Shown here in pieces: positions 34,371 to 42,123 of a DNA stretch of 64,000 nt. The position numbers and the translations under genes were made by a program. The stretch comes from Pseudomonas sp. MWU15-20650 (GTDB lineage Bacteria > Pseudomonadota > Gammaproteobacteria > Pseudomonadales > Pseudomonadaceae), in NCBI RefSeq assembly GCF_023242475.1, contig NZ_JALJFG010000022.1, positions 33,523 through 97,522 of the forward strand. Reading direction: 5' to 3'. How positions within the stretch are numbered: position 1 is the first letter of the stretch; each line of letters opens with the position of its first letter. Below the pieces are notes generated by a model that was given only the letters and a program-made list of their open reading frames with translations, ran no database searches and had not been told where the DNA came from.

Positions 34371-34631
34371 ATGTCCTCTTTTGCTGAAATGATTGAAAAC
34401 ATCACCCCGGACATCTACGAGAGCCTCAAGCTCGCTGTGGAAATCGGCAAATGGTCTGACGGCCGCAAGCTCACCGCCGAGCAACGCGAGCTGTCGCTGC
34501 AAGCGGTCATCGCCTGGGAAATCCAGAACCTGCCGGAAGACCAGCGCACCGGCTACATGGGCCCGCAGGAATGCGCGTCGAAATCGGCACCGGTGCCGAA
34601 TATCCTGTTCAAGTCGGATGCGATCCATTGA
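34371..34631 (+). CDS. yeaC: DUF1315 (YeaC) family protein
   Basis: The ATG at 34371 with an AAGGAAGAG site gives 86 residues (MSSFAEMIENITPDIYESL). It is a small soluble acidic protein matching the YeaC/DUF1315 family (TPEIYE-x-LK, EIGKWSDG, LTAEQRE). Its function is unknown. It is separated from the rhomboid gene by 14 bases. Its 3' end overlaps the next reading frame. Confidence 0.88.
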   Translation: MSSFAEMIENITPDIYESLKLAVEIGKWSDGRKLTAEQRELSLQAVIAWEIQNLPEDQRTGYMGPQECASKSAPVPNILFKSDAIH

Positions 34632-35458
34632 TTGAAATTGGTCGCGGTGCAGTCAGCAAAATGTCGGCGCAACTCGGTGAGCCGACCGTTCAATACGCGT
34701 TTCGCCTGGGCGACACCGAGGTGCCGGTCAACCCCTTGATCGGCACTCACGTGCGCCTGGAATACCTTGGCGCCATCCATTGCAGCCATTGCGGCCGCAA
34801 GACCAAGACCAGTTTCAGCCAGGGTTATTGCTACCCGTGCATGACCAAGCTGGCCCAGTGTGACCTGTGCATCATGAGCCCCGAGCGTTGTCATTACGAC
34901 GCCGGCACCTGCCGTGATCCGGGTTGGGGCGAGCAGTTCTGCATGACCGACCACGTGGTTTACCTGGCGAACTCGTCGGGCATCAAGGTCGGCATCACCC
35001 GCGCCACTCAACTGCCGACCCGTTGGTTGGACCAGGGCGCCAGCCAGGCGCTGCCGATCATGCGCGTGGCGACCCGCCAGCAGTCCGGTTTCGTCGAAGA
35101 CCTGTTTCGTAGCCAGGTGGCCGACAAGACCAACTGGCGCGCCTTGCTCAAGGGCGATGCGCAATCGGTCGACCTCAAGCAGGTACGCGATGAGCTGTTC
35201 GCGTCCTGCGCCGACGGCCTGTTGAGTTTGCAGGAGCGCTTTGGCCTCCAGGCCATTCAGCCGGTCACCGACATCGAGCCGATCGAAATCCGCTACCCGG
35301 TGGAGCAGTATCCAACCAAGATCGTCAGTTTCAACCTGGACAAGAACCCGATTGCCGAAGGCACGCTGCTGGGGATCAAGGGCCAGTACCTGATCTTCGA
35401 CACCGGCGTTATCAACATTCGTAAATACACGGCCTACCAGCTCGCCGTGCATCAGTAG
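34628..35458 (+). CDS. DUF2797 family protein (cysteine-rich, GIY-YIG-like)
   Basis: The start is uncertain: TTG at 34628 overlaps the yeaC stop (TTGA) and yields MIEIGRGAVSKMSAQLG, the N-terminus I would expect. An ATG at 34571 would overlap yeaC by 60 bases, and an ATG at 34661 is also possible. The 276-residue product has a cysteine cluster (CSHCGRK, CYPCMTK, CDLC, C-x6-C) that must bind zinc, then VYLANSSGIKVGITR, a strand pair of GIY-YIG nuclease type. Function is unknown. It precedes pepN by 13 bases. Confidence 0.85.
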   Translation: MIEIGRGAVSKMSAQLGEPTVQYAFRLGDTEVPVNPLIGTHVRLEYLGAIHCSHCGRKTKTSFSQGYCYPCMTKLAQCDLCIMSPERCHYDAGTCRDPGWGEQFCMTDHVVYLANSSGIKVGITRATQLPTRWLDQGASQALPIMRVATRQQSGFVEDLFRSQVADKTNWRALLKGDAQSVDLKQVRDELFASCADGLLSLQERFGLQAIQPVTDIEPIEIRYPVEQYPTKIVSFNLDKNPIAEGTLLGIKGQYLIFDTGVINIRKYTAYQLAVHQ

Positions 35459-35471
35459 AAGGATGCCACCC

Positions 35472-38129
35472 ATGCGCACCGAACAACCGAAGATGATTTA
35501 CCTCAAGGATTATCAGGCGCCGGACTACCTGATCGAAGAAACGCACCTGACCTTCGAGTTGTTCGAGGACCACAGCCTGGTCCACGCGCAATTGGTGATG
35601 CGCCGTAACCCCGAGCGCGGCGCCGGCCTGCCGCCCCTGGTGCTGGATGGTCAGCAACTTGAGCTGTTGAGCGTGAACCTCGCCGATCAGGAACTGACGG
35701 ACGCTGACTACCAGTTGACCGACAGCCACCTGACCGTGCATCCCAAGAGCGCGACCTTCACCCTCGATACCACGGTCAAGATCCACCCGGAAACCAACAC
35801 CGCCCTGGAAGGCTTGTACAAGTCCGGCGGAATGTTCTGCACCCAGTGCGAGGCCGAAGGTTTCCGCAAGATCACTTACTACCTCGACCGCCCGGACGTG
35901 ATGAGCACCTTTACCACCACGGTGATCGCCGAGCAGCACCGCTACCCGGTGCTGCTGTCCAACGGCAACCCGATTGCCAGTGGTCCTGGTGAAGACGGCC
36001 GTCACTGGGCGACCTGGGAAGACCCGTTCAAGAAACCGGCTTACTTGTTCGCGTTGGTCGCCGGTGACTTGTGGTGTGTCGAAGACACCTTCACCACCAT
36101 GACCAACCGGACCGTGGCGCTGCGCATCTATGTCGAGCCGGAAAACATCGACAAGTGCCAGCACGCCATGAACAGCCTGAAAAAATCCATGCGCTGGGAC
36201 GAAGAAACCTACGGCCGCGAGTACGACCTCGACATCTTCATGATCGTCGCGGTCAACGACTTCAACATGGGCGCCATGGAGAACAAGGGCCTCAATATCT
36301 TCAACTCCAGTGCCGTGCTGGCCCGCGCCGAAACCGCCACTGACGCCGCTCACCAGCGCGTCGAGGCCATTGTCGCGCATGAATACTTCCACAACTGGTC
36401 GGGCAACCGCGTGACCTGCCGCGACTGGTTCCAACTGTCGCTCAAGGAAGGCTTCACGGTGTTCCGTGACTCGGGCTTCTCTGCCGACATGAACTCGGCC
36501 ACGGTCAAGCGCATCCAGGATGTGGCCTACCTGCGCACCCACCAGTTCGCCGAAGACGCCGGCCCCATGGCCCACGCCGTGCGCCCGGACAGCTTTATCG
36601 AGATCTCCAACTTCTACACCCTGACCGTGTACGAAAAAGGTTCGGAAGTGGTCGGCATGATCCACACCTTGCTGGGCGCCGAAGGCTTCCGCAAAGGCAG
36701 CGACCTGTACTTCGAACGCCATGACGGCCAGGCGGTGACCTGCGACGATTTCATCAAGGCCATGGAAGACGCCAACGGCGCGGACCTCAGCCAGTTCAAG
36801 CGCTGGTACAGCCAGGCCGGTACGCCGCGTTTGGCGGTCAGCGAGTCCTACGACGCAGCGGCCAAGACCTACAGCCTGACGTTCCGCCAGAGCTGCCCGC
36901 AAACCCCGGACAAGGTCGAGAAACTGCCGTTTGTGATTCCCGTAGCGCTGGGTTTGCTGGACGCGAAGGGCGCAGGCATTGCCTTGCGCCTGGCCGGTGA
37001 GGCGGTGGCCGGCGGTACGTCCCGCGTGCTATCGGTGACCGAAGCCGAGCAGACGTTTACCTTCGTTGATATTGCTGAAAAACCGTTGCCTTCGTTGCTG
37101 CGCGGCTTCTCGGCGCCGGTGAAACTGAGCTTCCCGTACAACCGCGATCAACTGATGTTCCTGATGCAACACGACAGCGACGGTTTCAACCGTTGGGATG
37201 CCGGCCAGCAGTTGTCGGTGCAGGTGTTGCAGGAGCTGATCGGCCAGTACCAGGCCGGTCAACCGCTGACGCTGGATCAACGCCTGATCGACGCATTGCG
37301 CACGGTGCTGAGCGACGAAAGCCTGGACCAGGCCATGGTCGCGGAAATGCTCTCATTGCCGAGCGAAGCCTACCTGACGGAAATCAGCGAAGTGGCGGAC
37401 GTCGACGCCATTCACGCTGCCCGCGAGTTTGCCCGCAAGCAACTGGCCGACCACCTGTTCGAAGGGTTGTGGCTGCGTTATCAGGCCAATCGTGCGCTGT
37501 CCAAACAAACGCCTTATGTTGCGGCGGCCGAGCACTTTGCCCGCCGAGCCTTGCAGAATATTGCGCTGTCGTACCTGATGCTCAGCGGTAAGCCTGAAGT
37601 GCTGGCGGCCACCCTGGAACAGTTCGACGCGTGCGACAACATGACCGAACGCCTGACGGCCCTGGCGGTACTGGTGAACTCGCCATTCGAGGCAGAAAAG
37701 GCGCAGGCATTGGCGGTGTTTGCCGAGAACTTCAAGGACAACCCGCTGGTCATGGACCAGTGGTTCAGCGTGCAGGCCGGCAGCACGTTGCCAGGCGGCC
37801 TGGCTCGGGTCCGGGCGTTGATGGAACACCCGGCGTTCACGATCAAGAACCCGAACAAGGTGCGCGCACTGGTCGGCGCCTTTGCCGGGCAGAACCTGAT
37901 CAACTTCCATGCGGCTGATGGCTCGGGCTATCGCTTCCTGGCGGACCTGGTGATCCAGCTCAATACGCTCAACCCACAGATTGCCTCGCGCCAGCTGGCG
38001 CCGCTGACACGTTGGCGTAAATATGACGTCGCGCGCCAAGCGTTGATGAAGGCGCAGTTGGAGCGTATTCGGGCGTGTGGCGAGCTGTCCAGCGACGTGT
38101 TCGAGGTGGTCAGCAAAAGCCTGGCGTAA
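35472..38129 (+). CDS. pepN: Aminopeptidase N
   Basis: The start at 35472 (MRTEQPKMIYLKDYQAPDY) gives 885 residues, the Pseudomonas/E. coli type M1 length. The substrate-anchoring GAMENKGLN and the zinc site HEYFHNW (H303, E304, H307) with the third ligand in LKEG follow each other. This cytoplasmic metalloenzyme removes N-terminal residues from peptides. It ends a run starting with nadK; REP repeats follow. Confidence 0.97.
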   Translation: MRTEQPKMIYLKDYQAPDYLIEETHLTFELFEDHSLVHAQLVMRRNPERGAGLPPLVLDGQQLELLSVNLADQELTDADYQLTDSHLTVHPKSATFTLDTTVKIHPETNTALEGLYKSGGMFCTQCEAEGFRKITYYLDRPDVMSTFTTTVIAEQHRYPVLLSNGNPIASGPGEDGRHWATWEDPFKKPAYLFALVAGDLWCVEDTFTTMTNRTVALRIYVEPENIDKCQHAMNSLKKSMRWDEETYGREYDLDIFMIVAVNDFNMGAMENKGLNIFNSSAVLARAETATDAAHQRVEAIVAHEYFHNWSGNRVTCRDWFQLSLKEGFTVFRDSGFSADMNSATVKRIQDVAYLRTHQFAEDAGPMAHAVRPDSFIEISNFYTLTVYEKGSEVVGMIHTLLGAEGFRKGSDLYFERHDGQAVTCDDFIKAMEDANGADLSQFKRWYSQAGTPRLAVSESYDAAAKTYSLTFRQSCPQTPDKVEKLPFVIPVALGLLDAKGAGIALRLAGEAVAGGTSRVLSVTEAEQTFTFVDIAEKPLPSLLRGFSAPVKLSFPYNRDQLMFLMQHDSDGFNRWDAGQQLSVQVLQELIGQYQAGQPLTLDQRLIDALRTVLSDESLDQAMVAEMLSLPSEAYLTEISEVADVDAIHAAREFARKQLADHLFEGLWLRYQANRALSKQTPYVAAAEHFARRALQNIALSYLMLSGKPEVLAATLEQFDACDNMTERLTALAVLVNSPFEAEKAQALAVFAENFKDNPLVMDQWFSVQAGSTLPGGLARVRALMEHPAFTIKNPNKVRALVGAFAGQNLINFHAADGSGYRFLADLVIQLNTLNPQIASRQLAPLTRWRKYDVARQALMKAQLERIRACGELSSDVFEVVSKSLA

Positions 38130-38170
38130 CGCTTGCCGGCGTAGTTTGACGGGGCGCCTAAGATCCAAAT

Positions 38171-38205
38171 GTGGGAGGGGCGGTGCGACGATTCGACCGC
38201 CCTCA
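38171..38205. repeat. REP half interrupted by a short insert
   Basis: The repeat begins GTGGGAGGGG but continues with CGGTGCGACGATTCGAC (38181-38197) and then CGCCCTC instead of CTTGCTCCC. The same segment interrupts another repeat at 38369-38385. Confidence 0.65.
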
Positions 38206-38252
38206 ATGAGCATCGGTATCTACACGCCTTTTGAAGGCCGTCATATTCCCCT

Positions 38253-38400
38253 GTGGCGAGCGGGCTTGCCCCGCGTTGGGCTGCGAAGCAGCCCCAGTAA
38301 AGGCACTGAGATGCTTCCTGAAAGAACTCAGCGCCAGGTTTTGGGGCCGCTGCGCAGCCCAACGCGGGCGGTGCGACGATTCGACAAGCCCGCTCGCCAC
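38253..38400. repeat. REPIN of the GTGGCGAGCGGGC family with a 15-base insert
   Basis: The left arm GTGGCGAGCGGGCTTGCCCC pairs with the right arm ACAAGCCCGCTCGCCAC. Next to it CAACGCGGG pairs with CCCGCGTTG. Compared with the copy at 20901-21031 the right arm contains extra CGGTGCGACGATTCG between GCGGG and ACAAG (38369-38383). Confidence 0.8.
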
Positions 38401-38426
38401 GACAGGTCAGGGGCACGGTTTTACTA

Positions 38427-38459
38427 CTGACATTTCCTGGCAGGGCGCTCTGCTAAGCT
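38427..38459 (+). promoter_or_regulatory. CTGACA-type direct repeat and -10 before the WYL regulator gene
   Basis: CTGACA (38427-38432) and CTGGCA (38437-38442) start 10 bases apart. TAAGCT (38454-38459) follows after 11 bases. The layout is the same as at 756-788 and 39197-39229, suggesting autoregulation by the WYL protein. Confidence 0.55.
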
Positions 38460-38493
38460 GCGGCACATTTTACTTTCTGCAGGCGGGAACGAT

Positions 38494-39210
38494 GTGTCGC
38501 GTACTACTCGTCTACTGACGTTGCTCCAGGCCCTGCGGGGCAAAAAACGCCCGGTGACCGCCGCTGTTCTCGCGGCGCAACTGGAAGTGTCCGAACGCAC
38601 GCTGTACCGCGACATCGCCGAGCTGGTCGCCTTGGGCGCGCCGATTTTCGGCGAGGCAGGGGTCGGGTATGTGTTGCGCAGCGGCTTGTTTCTGCCGCCA
38701 TTGATGCTCAATGCCGAGGAGACCGAAGCGATCGTGCTGGGCTTGCGCTATGTGGATCAGCGTGGCGATGAGGTGTTGAGTCGCGCCGCTGCCAACGCGT
38801 TGGCGAAAATCGCGGATGTGCTCGATCCCGTCGCTCAGGAGGCGTTGCGTAACCCGACGTTGTTGCCCGGTCCGCCCGGTTTCGGCTACCCGGAAAACCG
38901 CGTGCCGCTTAACGTGTTTCGCGATGCCATCCGCCATCAGGCCAAGCTGCACATCGACTACGCCGACGCCAGCCAGGCCCGGAGCCAGCGCCTGATCTGG
39001 CCACTGGCCCTGGGCTTTCTCAATGAGGTGCGGGTGATCGTGGCGTGGTGTGAGTTGCGTGGTGCCTATCGGACCTTTCGCACCGATCGCGTGGCGAGTG
39101 CCGAGTCCCAGGGGCAGCGTTACCCAGGGCGCCGCAGTGACCTGCTGCGAGGCTGGCGTAAACTGATGGAACAGCAGGCGTCCGGGCCGTTTACTCCTGA
39201 CAAAAACTGA
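38494..39210 (+). CDS. YafY-type HTH/WYL-domain transcriptional regulator
   Basis: The start is a GTG at 38494 (MSRTTRLLTLLQALRGKK). The 238-residue product has an N-terminal HTH_11 winged helix (VTAAVLAAQLEVSERTLYRDIAEL, about 20-45) and a C-terminal WYL-type domain (LHIDYADASQARSQRLIWPLALGF...VRVIVAWCELRGAYRTFRTDRV). WYL regulators bind small ligands or single-stranded DNA. A direct-repeat motif before this gene, before the next gene and before the VOC gene at 824 marks its possible targets. The last codons overlap the next gene's motif. Confidence 0.9.
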   Translation: MSRTTRLLTLLQALRGKKRPVTAAVLAAQLEVSERTLYRDIAELVALGAPIFGEAGVGYVLRSGLFLPPLMLNAEETEAIVLGLRYVDQRGDEVLSRAAANALAKIADVLDPVAQEALRNPTLLPGPPGFGYPENRVPLNVFRDAIRHQAKLHIDYADASQARSQRLIWPLALGFLNEVRVIVAWCELRGAYRTFRTDRVASAESQGQRYPGRRSDLLRGWRKLMEQQASGPFTPDKN

Positions 39211-39229
39211 CATAACCCTGGCTTAGCAT
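39197..39229 (+). promoter_or_regulatory. CTGACA direct repeat and -10 before the NTF2-like gene
   Basis: CTGACA at 39197-39202 and 39207-39212, then TAGCAT at 39224-39229 after 11 bases. The repeat overlaps the stop codon of the WYL gene. One mismatch in 20 bases separates it from the site at 752-771. Confidence 0.6.
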
Positions 39230-39262
39230 GGCGCCACAAATCACCTCAAAAGGAGTTGCGCC

Positions 39263-39598
39263 ATGTCCCTTCCTGAACTGGCTCCGGCCATTGCGGCCTA
39301 TATTGCGGCCGCCAATACCGGTGATACCTCGGCGATTGCCCAATGTTTTGCCGACGATGCCAATGTCTTCGATGAGGGCGAGCACCAGGTGGGCACCGCT
39401 GCAATTGCGCGCTGGGTGGAAGACACCGGGCGCCGCTATCAACCCAGGGTCGAAGTACTCAACGTGCAGCACCGTACCGGCAAGGTGCTGGTCAGCAATA
39501 TCGTCACCGGCAACTTTCCCGGCAGCCCGCTGGCATTACGCTACACCTTTCGGCTGAACGAGCAGGGCAAGATTTCGCGCCTGGATATCTCCGTGTAA
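39263..39598 (+). CDS. NTF2/SnoaL-like fold protein
   Basis: This 111-residue protein fits the cone-shaped NTF2-like fold (AIAAYIAAANTGDTSAIAQCFADDANVFDEG..., ...LRYTFRLNEQGKISRLDI), as in SnoaL-like and ketosteroid isomerase-like families. The ATG follows AAAAGGAG. Its function is unknown. It sits directly downstream of the WYL regulator, with its own promoter motif, and is probably a target of that regulator. Confidence 0.85.
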   Translation: MSLPELAPAIAAYIAAANTGDTSAIAQCFADDANVFDEGEHQVGTAAIARWVEDTGRRYQPRVEVLNVQHRTGKVLVSNIVTGNFPGSPLALRYTFRLNEQGKISRLDISV

Positions 39599-39612
39599 GT
39601 CATACTGGCTCC

Positions 39613-40719
39613 ATGACTTTCGACTCGCCACTCGCCGCTTACCAACACGCCGTCGCTCAGCAAGGTTTCGTGCCCGACGACGCCCAGCGCCGAGCGGTGG
39701 AGGCCCTGCAAGCCTGCCACGAGGCGTTGCACCAGGGCCGCTCGCCGATTGCCGGCGTTTACCTGTGGGGGCCGGTAGGCCGCGGCAAGACCTGGTTGAT
39801 GGACCAGTTCTATCAAAGCCTGCGTGTCCCTGCACGGCGTCAGCATTTTCACCACTTCATGGGGTGGGTGCATCAGCGCTCGTTCCAGCTTACCGGTATT
39901 CATGACCCTCTGCAGGCGCTCGCCCGCGAGTTGAGCCGGGAGGTGCGCGTGCTGTGCTTTGACGAACTGTTCGTCAGTGATATCGGTGATGCGATCATTC
40001 TCGGTCGCCTGTTCCAGGTGATGTTCGAGGAGGGCGTGGTGATGGTGTGCACCTCAAATCAGCCGCCTGATCAACTGTATGCCGGCGGTTTTAACCGAGA
40101 GCGCTTCCTGCCGGGCATCGAGGCGCTCAAGCAGCATATGCAGGTCGTGGCGGTAGACGGCGGCGAGGACCATCGCTTGCATCCAGGGGTTGGCAGGCAG
40201 CGCTATTGGGTGAATCAACCGGATGCACTGGCCACGGTATTCAAGCAGTTATGCGAGGGGCAAACGGTGAGCGGCGGGGCAGTGAGTGTGGGTTATCGTT
40301 CCGTTGTGGCGGTGCAGGCCAGTGACACCGTGCTCTGGTGCCGCTACGTTGACCTGTGCGAGCAGCCCCTGGCCGCGATGGACTTCATGCTGTTGTGTGA
40401 TCGCTTCAAGGCGATCCTGCTCGGGGAGGTCCCTGACCTGAGTGCTCAAACGCGCCCGGGCCGGATTGCGCGAGGCACTGAAGACGGCGTCGAGCGTGTG
40501 CTGGCGGGGGATCGCGAACTGCCGCAGTTGTCGGTGCACGATGACAGCGTGCGGCGTTTTATCGCGCTGGTGGATGAATGCTACGACCGCAAGGTACCGC
40601 TGTTCATTGAAGCCAAGGTGCCGCTGGAGCGTCTGTATACGCAAGGCTACCTGGAATTTCCGTTCCGTCGCACCCTGAGCCGCTTGCAAGAGATGCAGTT
40701 GCAACGTTTCGCAGCCTAG
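39613..40719 (+). CDS. zapE: Cell division protein ZapE (AFG1-like ATPase)
   Basis: This 368-residue P-loop ATPase has Walker A GPVGRGKT (53-60), Walker B VLCFDELFVSDIGDA and the CTSNQPPDQLY sensor stretch typical of AFG1/ZapE. It acts on the FtsZ ring late in division and under stress. Pseudomonas has more than one AFG1-like protein, so assignment to ZapE proper rather than a paralogue is likely but not certain. It starts 14 bases after the NTF2-like gene. Confidence 0.85.
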   Translation: MTFDSPLAAYQHAVAQQGFVPDDAQRRAVEALQACHEALHQGRSPIAGVYLWGPVGRGKTWLMDQFYQSLRVPARRQHFHHFMGWVHQRSFQLTGIHDPLQALARELSREVRVLCFDELFVSDIGDAIILGRLFQVMFEEGVVMVCTSNQPPDQLYAGGFNRERFLPGIEALKQHMQVVAVDGGEDHRLHPGVGRQRYWVNQPDALATVFKQLCEGQTVSGGAVSVGYRSVVAVQASDTVLWCRYVDLCEQPLAAMDFMLLCDRFKAILLGEVPDLSAQTRPGRIARGTEDGVERVLAGDRELPQLSVHDDSVRRFIALVDECYDRKVPLFIEAKVPLERLYTQGYLEFPFRRTLSRLQEMQLQRFAA

Positions 40720-40885
40720 GAAAAATCCTTGCTCAGGGCCGATTGCGTCTTTTGATTCCAGAAGCCTTCGGGTTTTCTGTCGGGCATTTGTAGTTAATCT
40801 CCTTCATCTGCTGCCGACTCCACGCTTACAATCGCCCCTCTCTCAAAGGGAACCGATTCCCTTGTTGTCGTTATCGAGGAAGGAA

Positions 40886-41377
40886 ATGGACACCCCAGAC
40901 ATCCTGGTGTTGCAAGCCAGCTATACCAACTCCGTGCATGCCGAAGCCATTGGCCAGGTGCTCAATCACTATGCTGAAGGCCCGATGGGGGGCAGCCGCA
41001 CCTTGTCGGCTGATCTCTTGCAGCAACTGCCGGGTGAATTGGCCAAGCGACCTCACGCATTCAGTGTGCTGGCATTTGTCGGTGGTGAGCCGGCGGGGCT
41101 GGTCAATTGTTTCGAGGGTTTCTCGACGTTCGCTTGCCGCCCCTTGATCAATGTTCACGACGTGGTGGTGATGAGTCAGTTCCGTGGCTTGGGGTTGAGT
41201 CAGAAAATGCTGCAAAAGGTCGAGGAAATCGCCCGGCAGCGCGGTTGCTGCAAGATCACCCTGGAAGTGCTTGAAGGCAATGATGTGGCGCAGTCGGCCT
41301 ACCGCAAGTTCGGTTTCGACGATTCGGGCTTTGATCCGGTCCATGGCCGTATGTTGTTCTGGAATAAAGCCTTGTAA
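40886..41377 (+). CDS. GNAT family N-acetyltransferase
   Basis: The ATG at 40886 (MDTPDILVLQASYTN) with AGGAAGGA upstream gives 163 residues. The acetyl-CoA-binding region reads VVMSQFRGLGLSQKMLQKVEEIARQRGC, followed by LEVLEGNDVAQSAYRKFGF, the usual GNAT motif A/B pair. The substrate is unknown. It has its own promoter region, 165 bases from zapE. Confidence 0.88.
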   Translation: MDTPDILVLQASYTNSVHAEAIGQVLNHYAEGPMGGSRTLSADLLQQLPGELAKRPHAFSVLAFVGGEPAGLVNCFEGFSTFACRPLINVHDVVVMSQFRGLGLSQKMLQKVEEIARQRGCCKITLEVLEGNDVAQSAYRKFGFDDSGFDPVHGRMLFWNKAL

Positions 41378-41389
41378 GAAATAACAGGC

Positions 41390-41417
41390 AAAAAAAGGGC
41401 GCCTTTACAAGGCGCCC
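41390..41417 (-). terminator. Intrinsic terminator of the small secreted-protein gene
   Basis: GGGCGCCTT-TAC-AAGGCGCCC (41397-41417) is a 9-bp stem with a 3-base loop. On the minus strand it is followed by seven Ts (41390-41396). It lies 60 bases past the 41479 stop codon. It could also slow plus-strand transcription from the GNAT gene. Confidence 0.85.
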
Positions 41418-41478
41418 GATAAACCTCTGCCATAGGCGTGGAATGGCACAGGGTATGGCGGATTAAATAAACATTACA

Positions 41479-41700
41479 TTAACTTTTCGGTTGTTGCTCT
41501 GCGCCGGATTGTTCGACGGTGCGGGTCTTCACGTTCTTTGCGTCGGAGGAGGCCGTTTGTTCAGGGGTGCCGTGAGTTTGTTGCTGAATGAAAGTGAAGT
41601 TGTTGTAAAACTCCTTCGAACGCTCTGAGCCGCCTTCTGCAAACGCGGCGGCGGAGGTCAGGGTCATCAGGCTGGCAAGCATCAAAGTCGAGAGTTTCAT
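41479..41700 (-). CDS. Small secreted protein of unknown function
   Basis: This 73-residue protein has a clean signal peptide (MKLSTLMLASLMTLTSAAAFA, cleavage near residue 21) and a hydrophilic, glutamine/serine-rich mature part of about 52 residues (EGGSERSKEFYNNFTF...). Such small periplasmic peptides are common in Pseudomonas. The family is not recognised. It is a single gene ended by a strong terminator, with a 12-bp palindrome about 105 bases upstream. Confidence 0.78.
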   Translation of the reverse strand: MKLSTLMLASLMTLTSAAAFAEGGSERSKEFYNNFTFIQQQTHGTPEQTASSDAKNVKTRTVEQSGAEQQPKS

Positions 41701-42076
41701 TGAGGTATTCCCATTAAGTGTGATCGGTATCTGCCTCGTCCCTGATCAGATTCATGGGGCGAGTCTGGGGTGATCTTATTAAGTGGGTATTAACGTGTAG
41801 ATGTCCCGAAGTTAACGTTTTTGTTAACTTCGGGTGAGAGGGTTAAAGCATCCAGTTTCGTGCCGGTTGCAAAGGGCGTGGGCCAGCCCAATGCACGTCA
41901 TTATAAAAGCGACGCTGTTGTAATATTCTTTATCAAATACTGTGTGGGTATTAATCGATGCTGGAACAGGTGTGTCTGCCGGTCGGATGGGGGCTCCCCG
42001 GCAGGCACCTGGTTGTCTTGGGTCCCACCGAAGCGGGTAGGCAGGGCCGAGGGACAAAAGGAGGCATGCAGCGTCA
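41701..42076. other. Gene-free region before the phosphoethanolamine transferase
   Basis: The first 100 bases hold the promoter of the small secreted-protein gene. A perfect palindrome lies at 41805-41834. The rest (41835-42076) contains a plus-strand frame of about 41 codons from 41958 (MLEQVCLPVGWGLPG) and a minus-strand frame of 96 codons, neither of which looks real. A small RNA is possible but not shown. Confidence 0.4.
41805..41834. repeat. Perfect 12-bp inverted repeat
   Basis: CCCGAAGTTAAC and GTTAACTTCGGG flank GTTTTT. It is not followed by a T run on either strand close by, so it is more likely an operator than a terminator. Confidence 0.7.
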
Positions 42077-42117
42077 GGTTTGAAACGAGAAAGCTGGCAA
42101 CCTTCCCGTTTCAAACC
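42077..42117 (-). terminator. Inverted repeat after the phosphoethanolamine transferase gene
   Basis: GGTTTGAAACG (42077-42087) is the inverse of CGTTTCAAACC (42107-42117), with an extended imperfect inner stem. It begins 6 bases beyond the stop codon of the minus-strand gene. No T run follows, so termination may be weak or Rho-assisted; RNA stabilisation is another option. Confidence 0.55.
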
Positions 42118-42123
42118 ACAGGC

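Larger units (their letters stand above)
38130..38491. other. Gene-free repeat region between pepN and the WYL regulator
   Basis: The region holds a GTGGGAGGGG repeat half carrying an extra segment (38171-38205), a long GTGGCGAGCGGGC-family REPIN (38253-38400) and the promoter of the WYL gene (38427-38459). No gene was recognised in it. Confidence 0.7.

Noticed and set aside
41958..42083. 41-codon plus-strand frame (MLEQVCLPVGWGL...)
   Set aside because: It has no ribosome binding site and no conservation evidence; a small RNA is equally possible.
41824..42114. 96-codon minus-strand frame (MKREGCQLSRFK...)
   Set aside because: It has no ribosome binding site and odd Cys/Pro composition, and it runs across the inverted repeat after the transferase gene.
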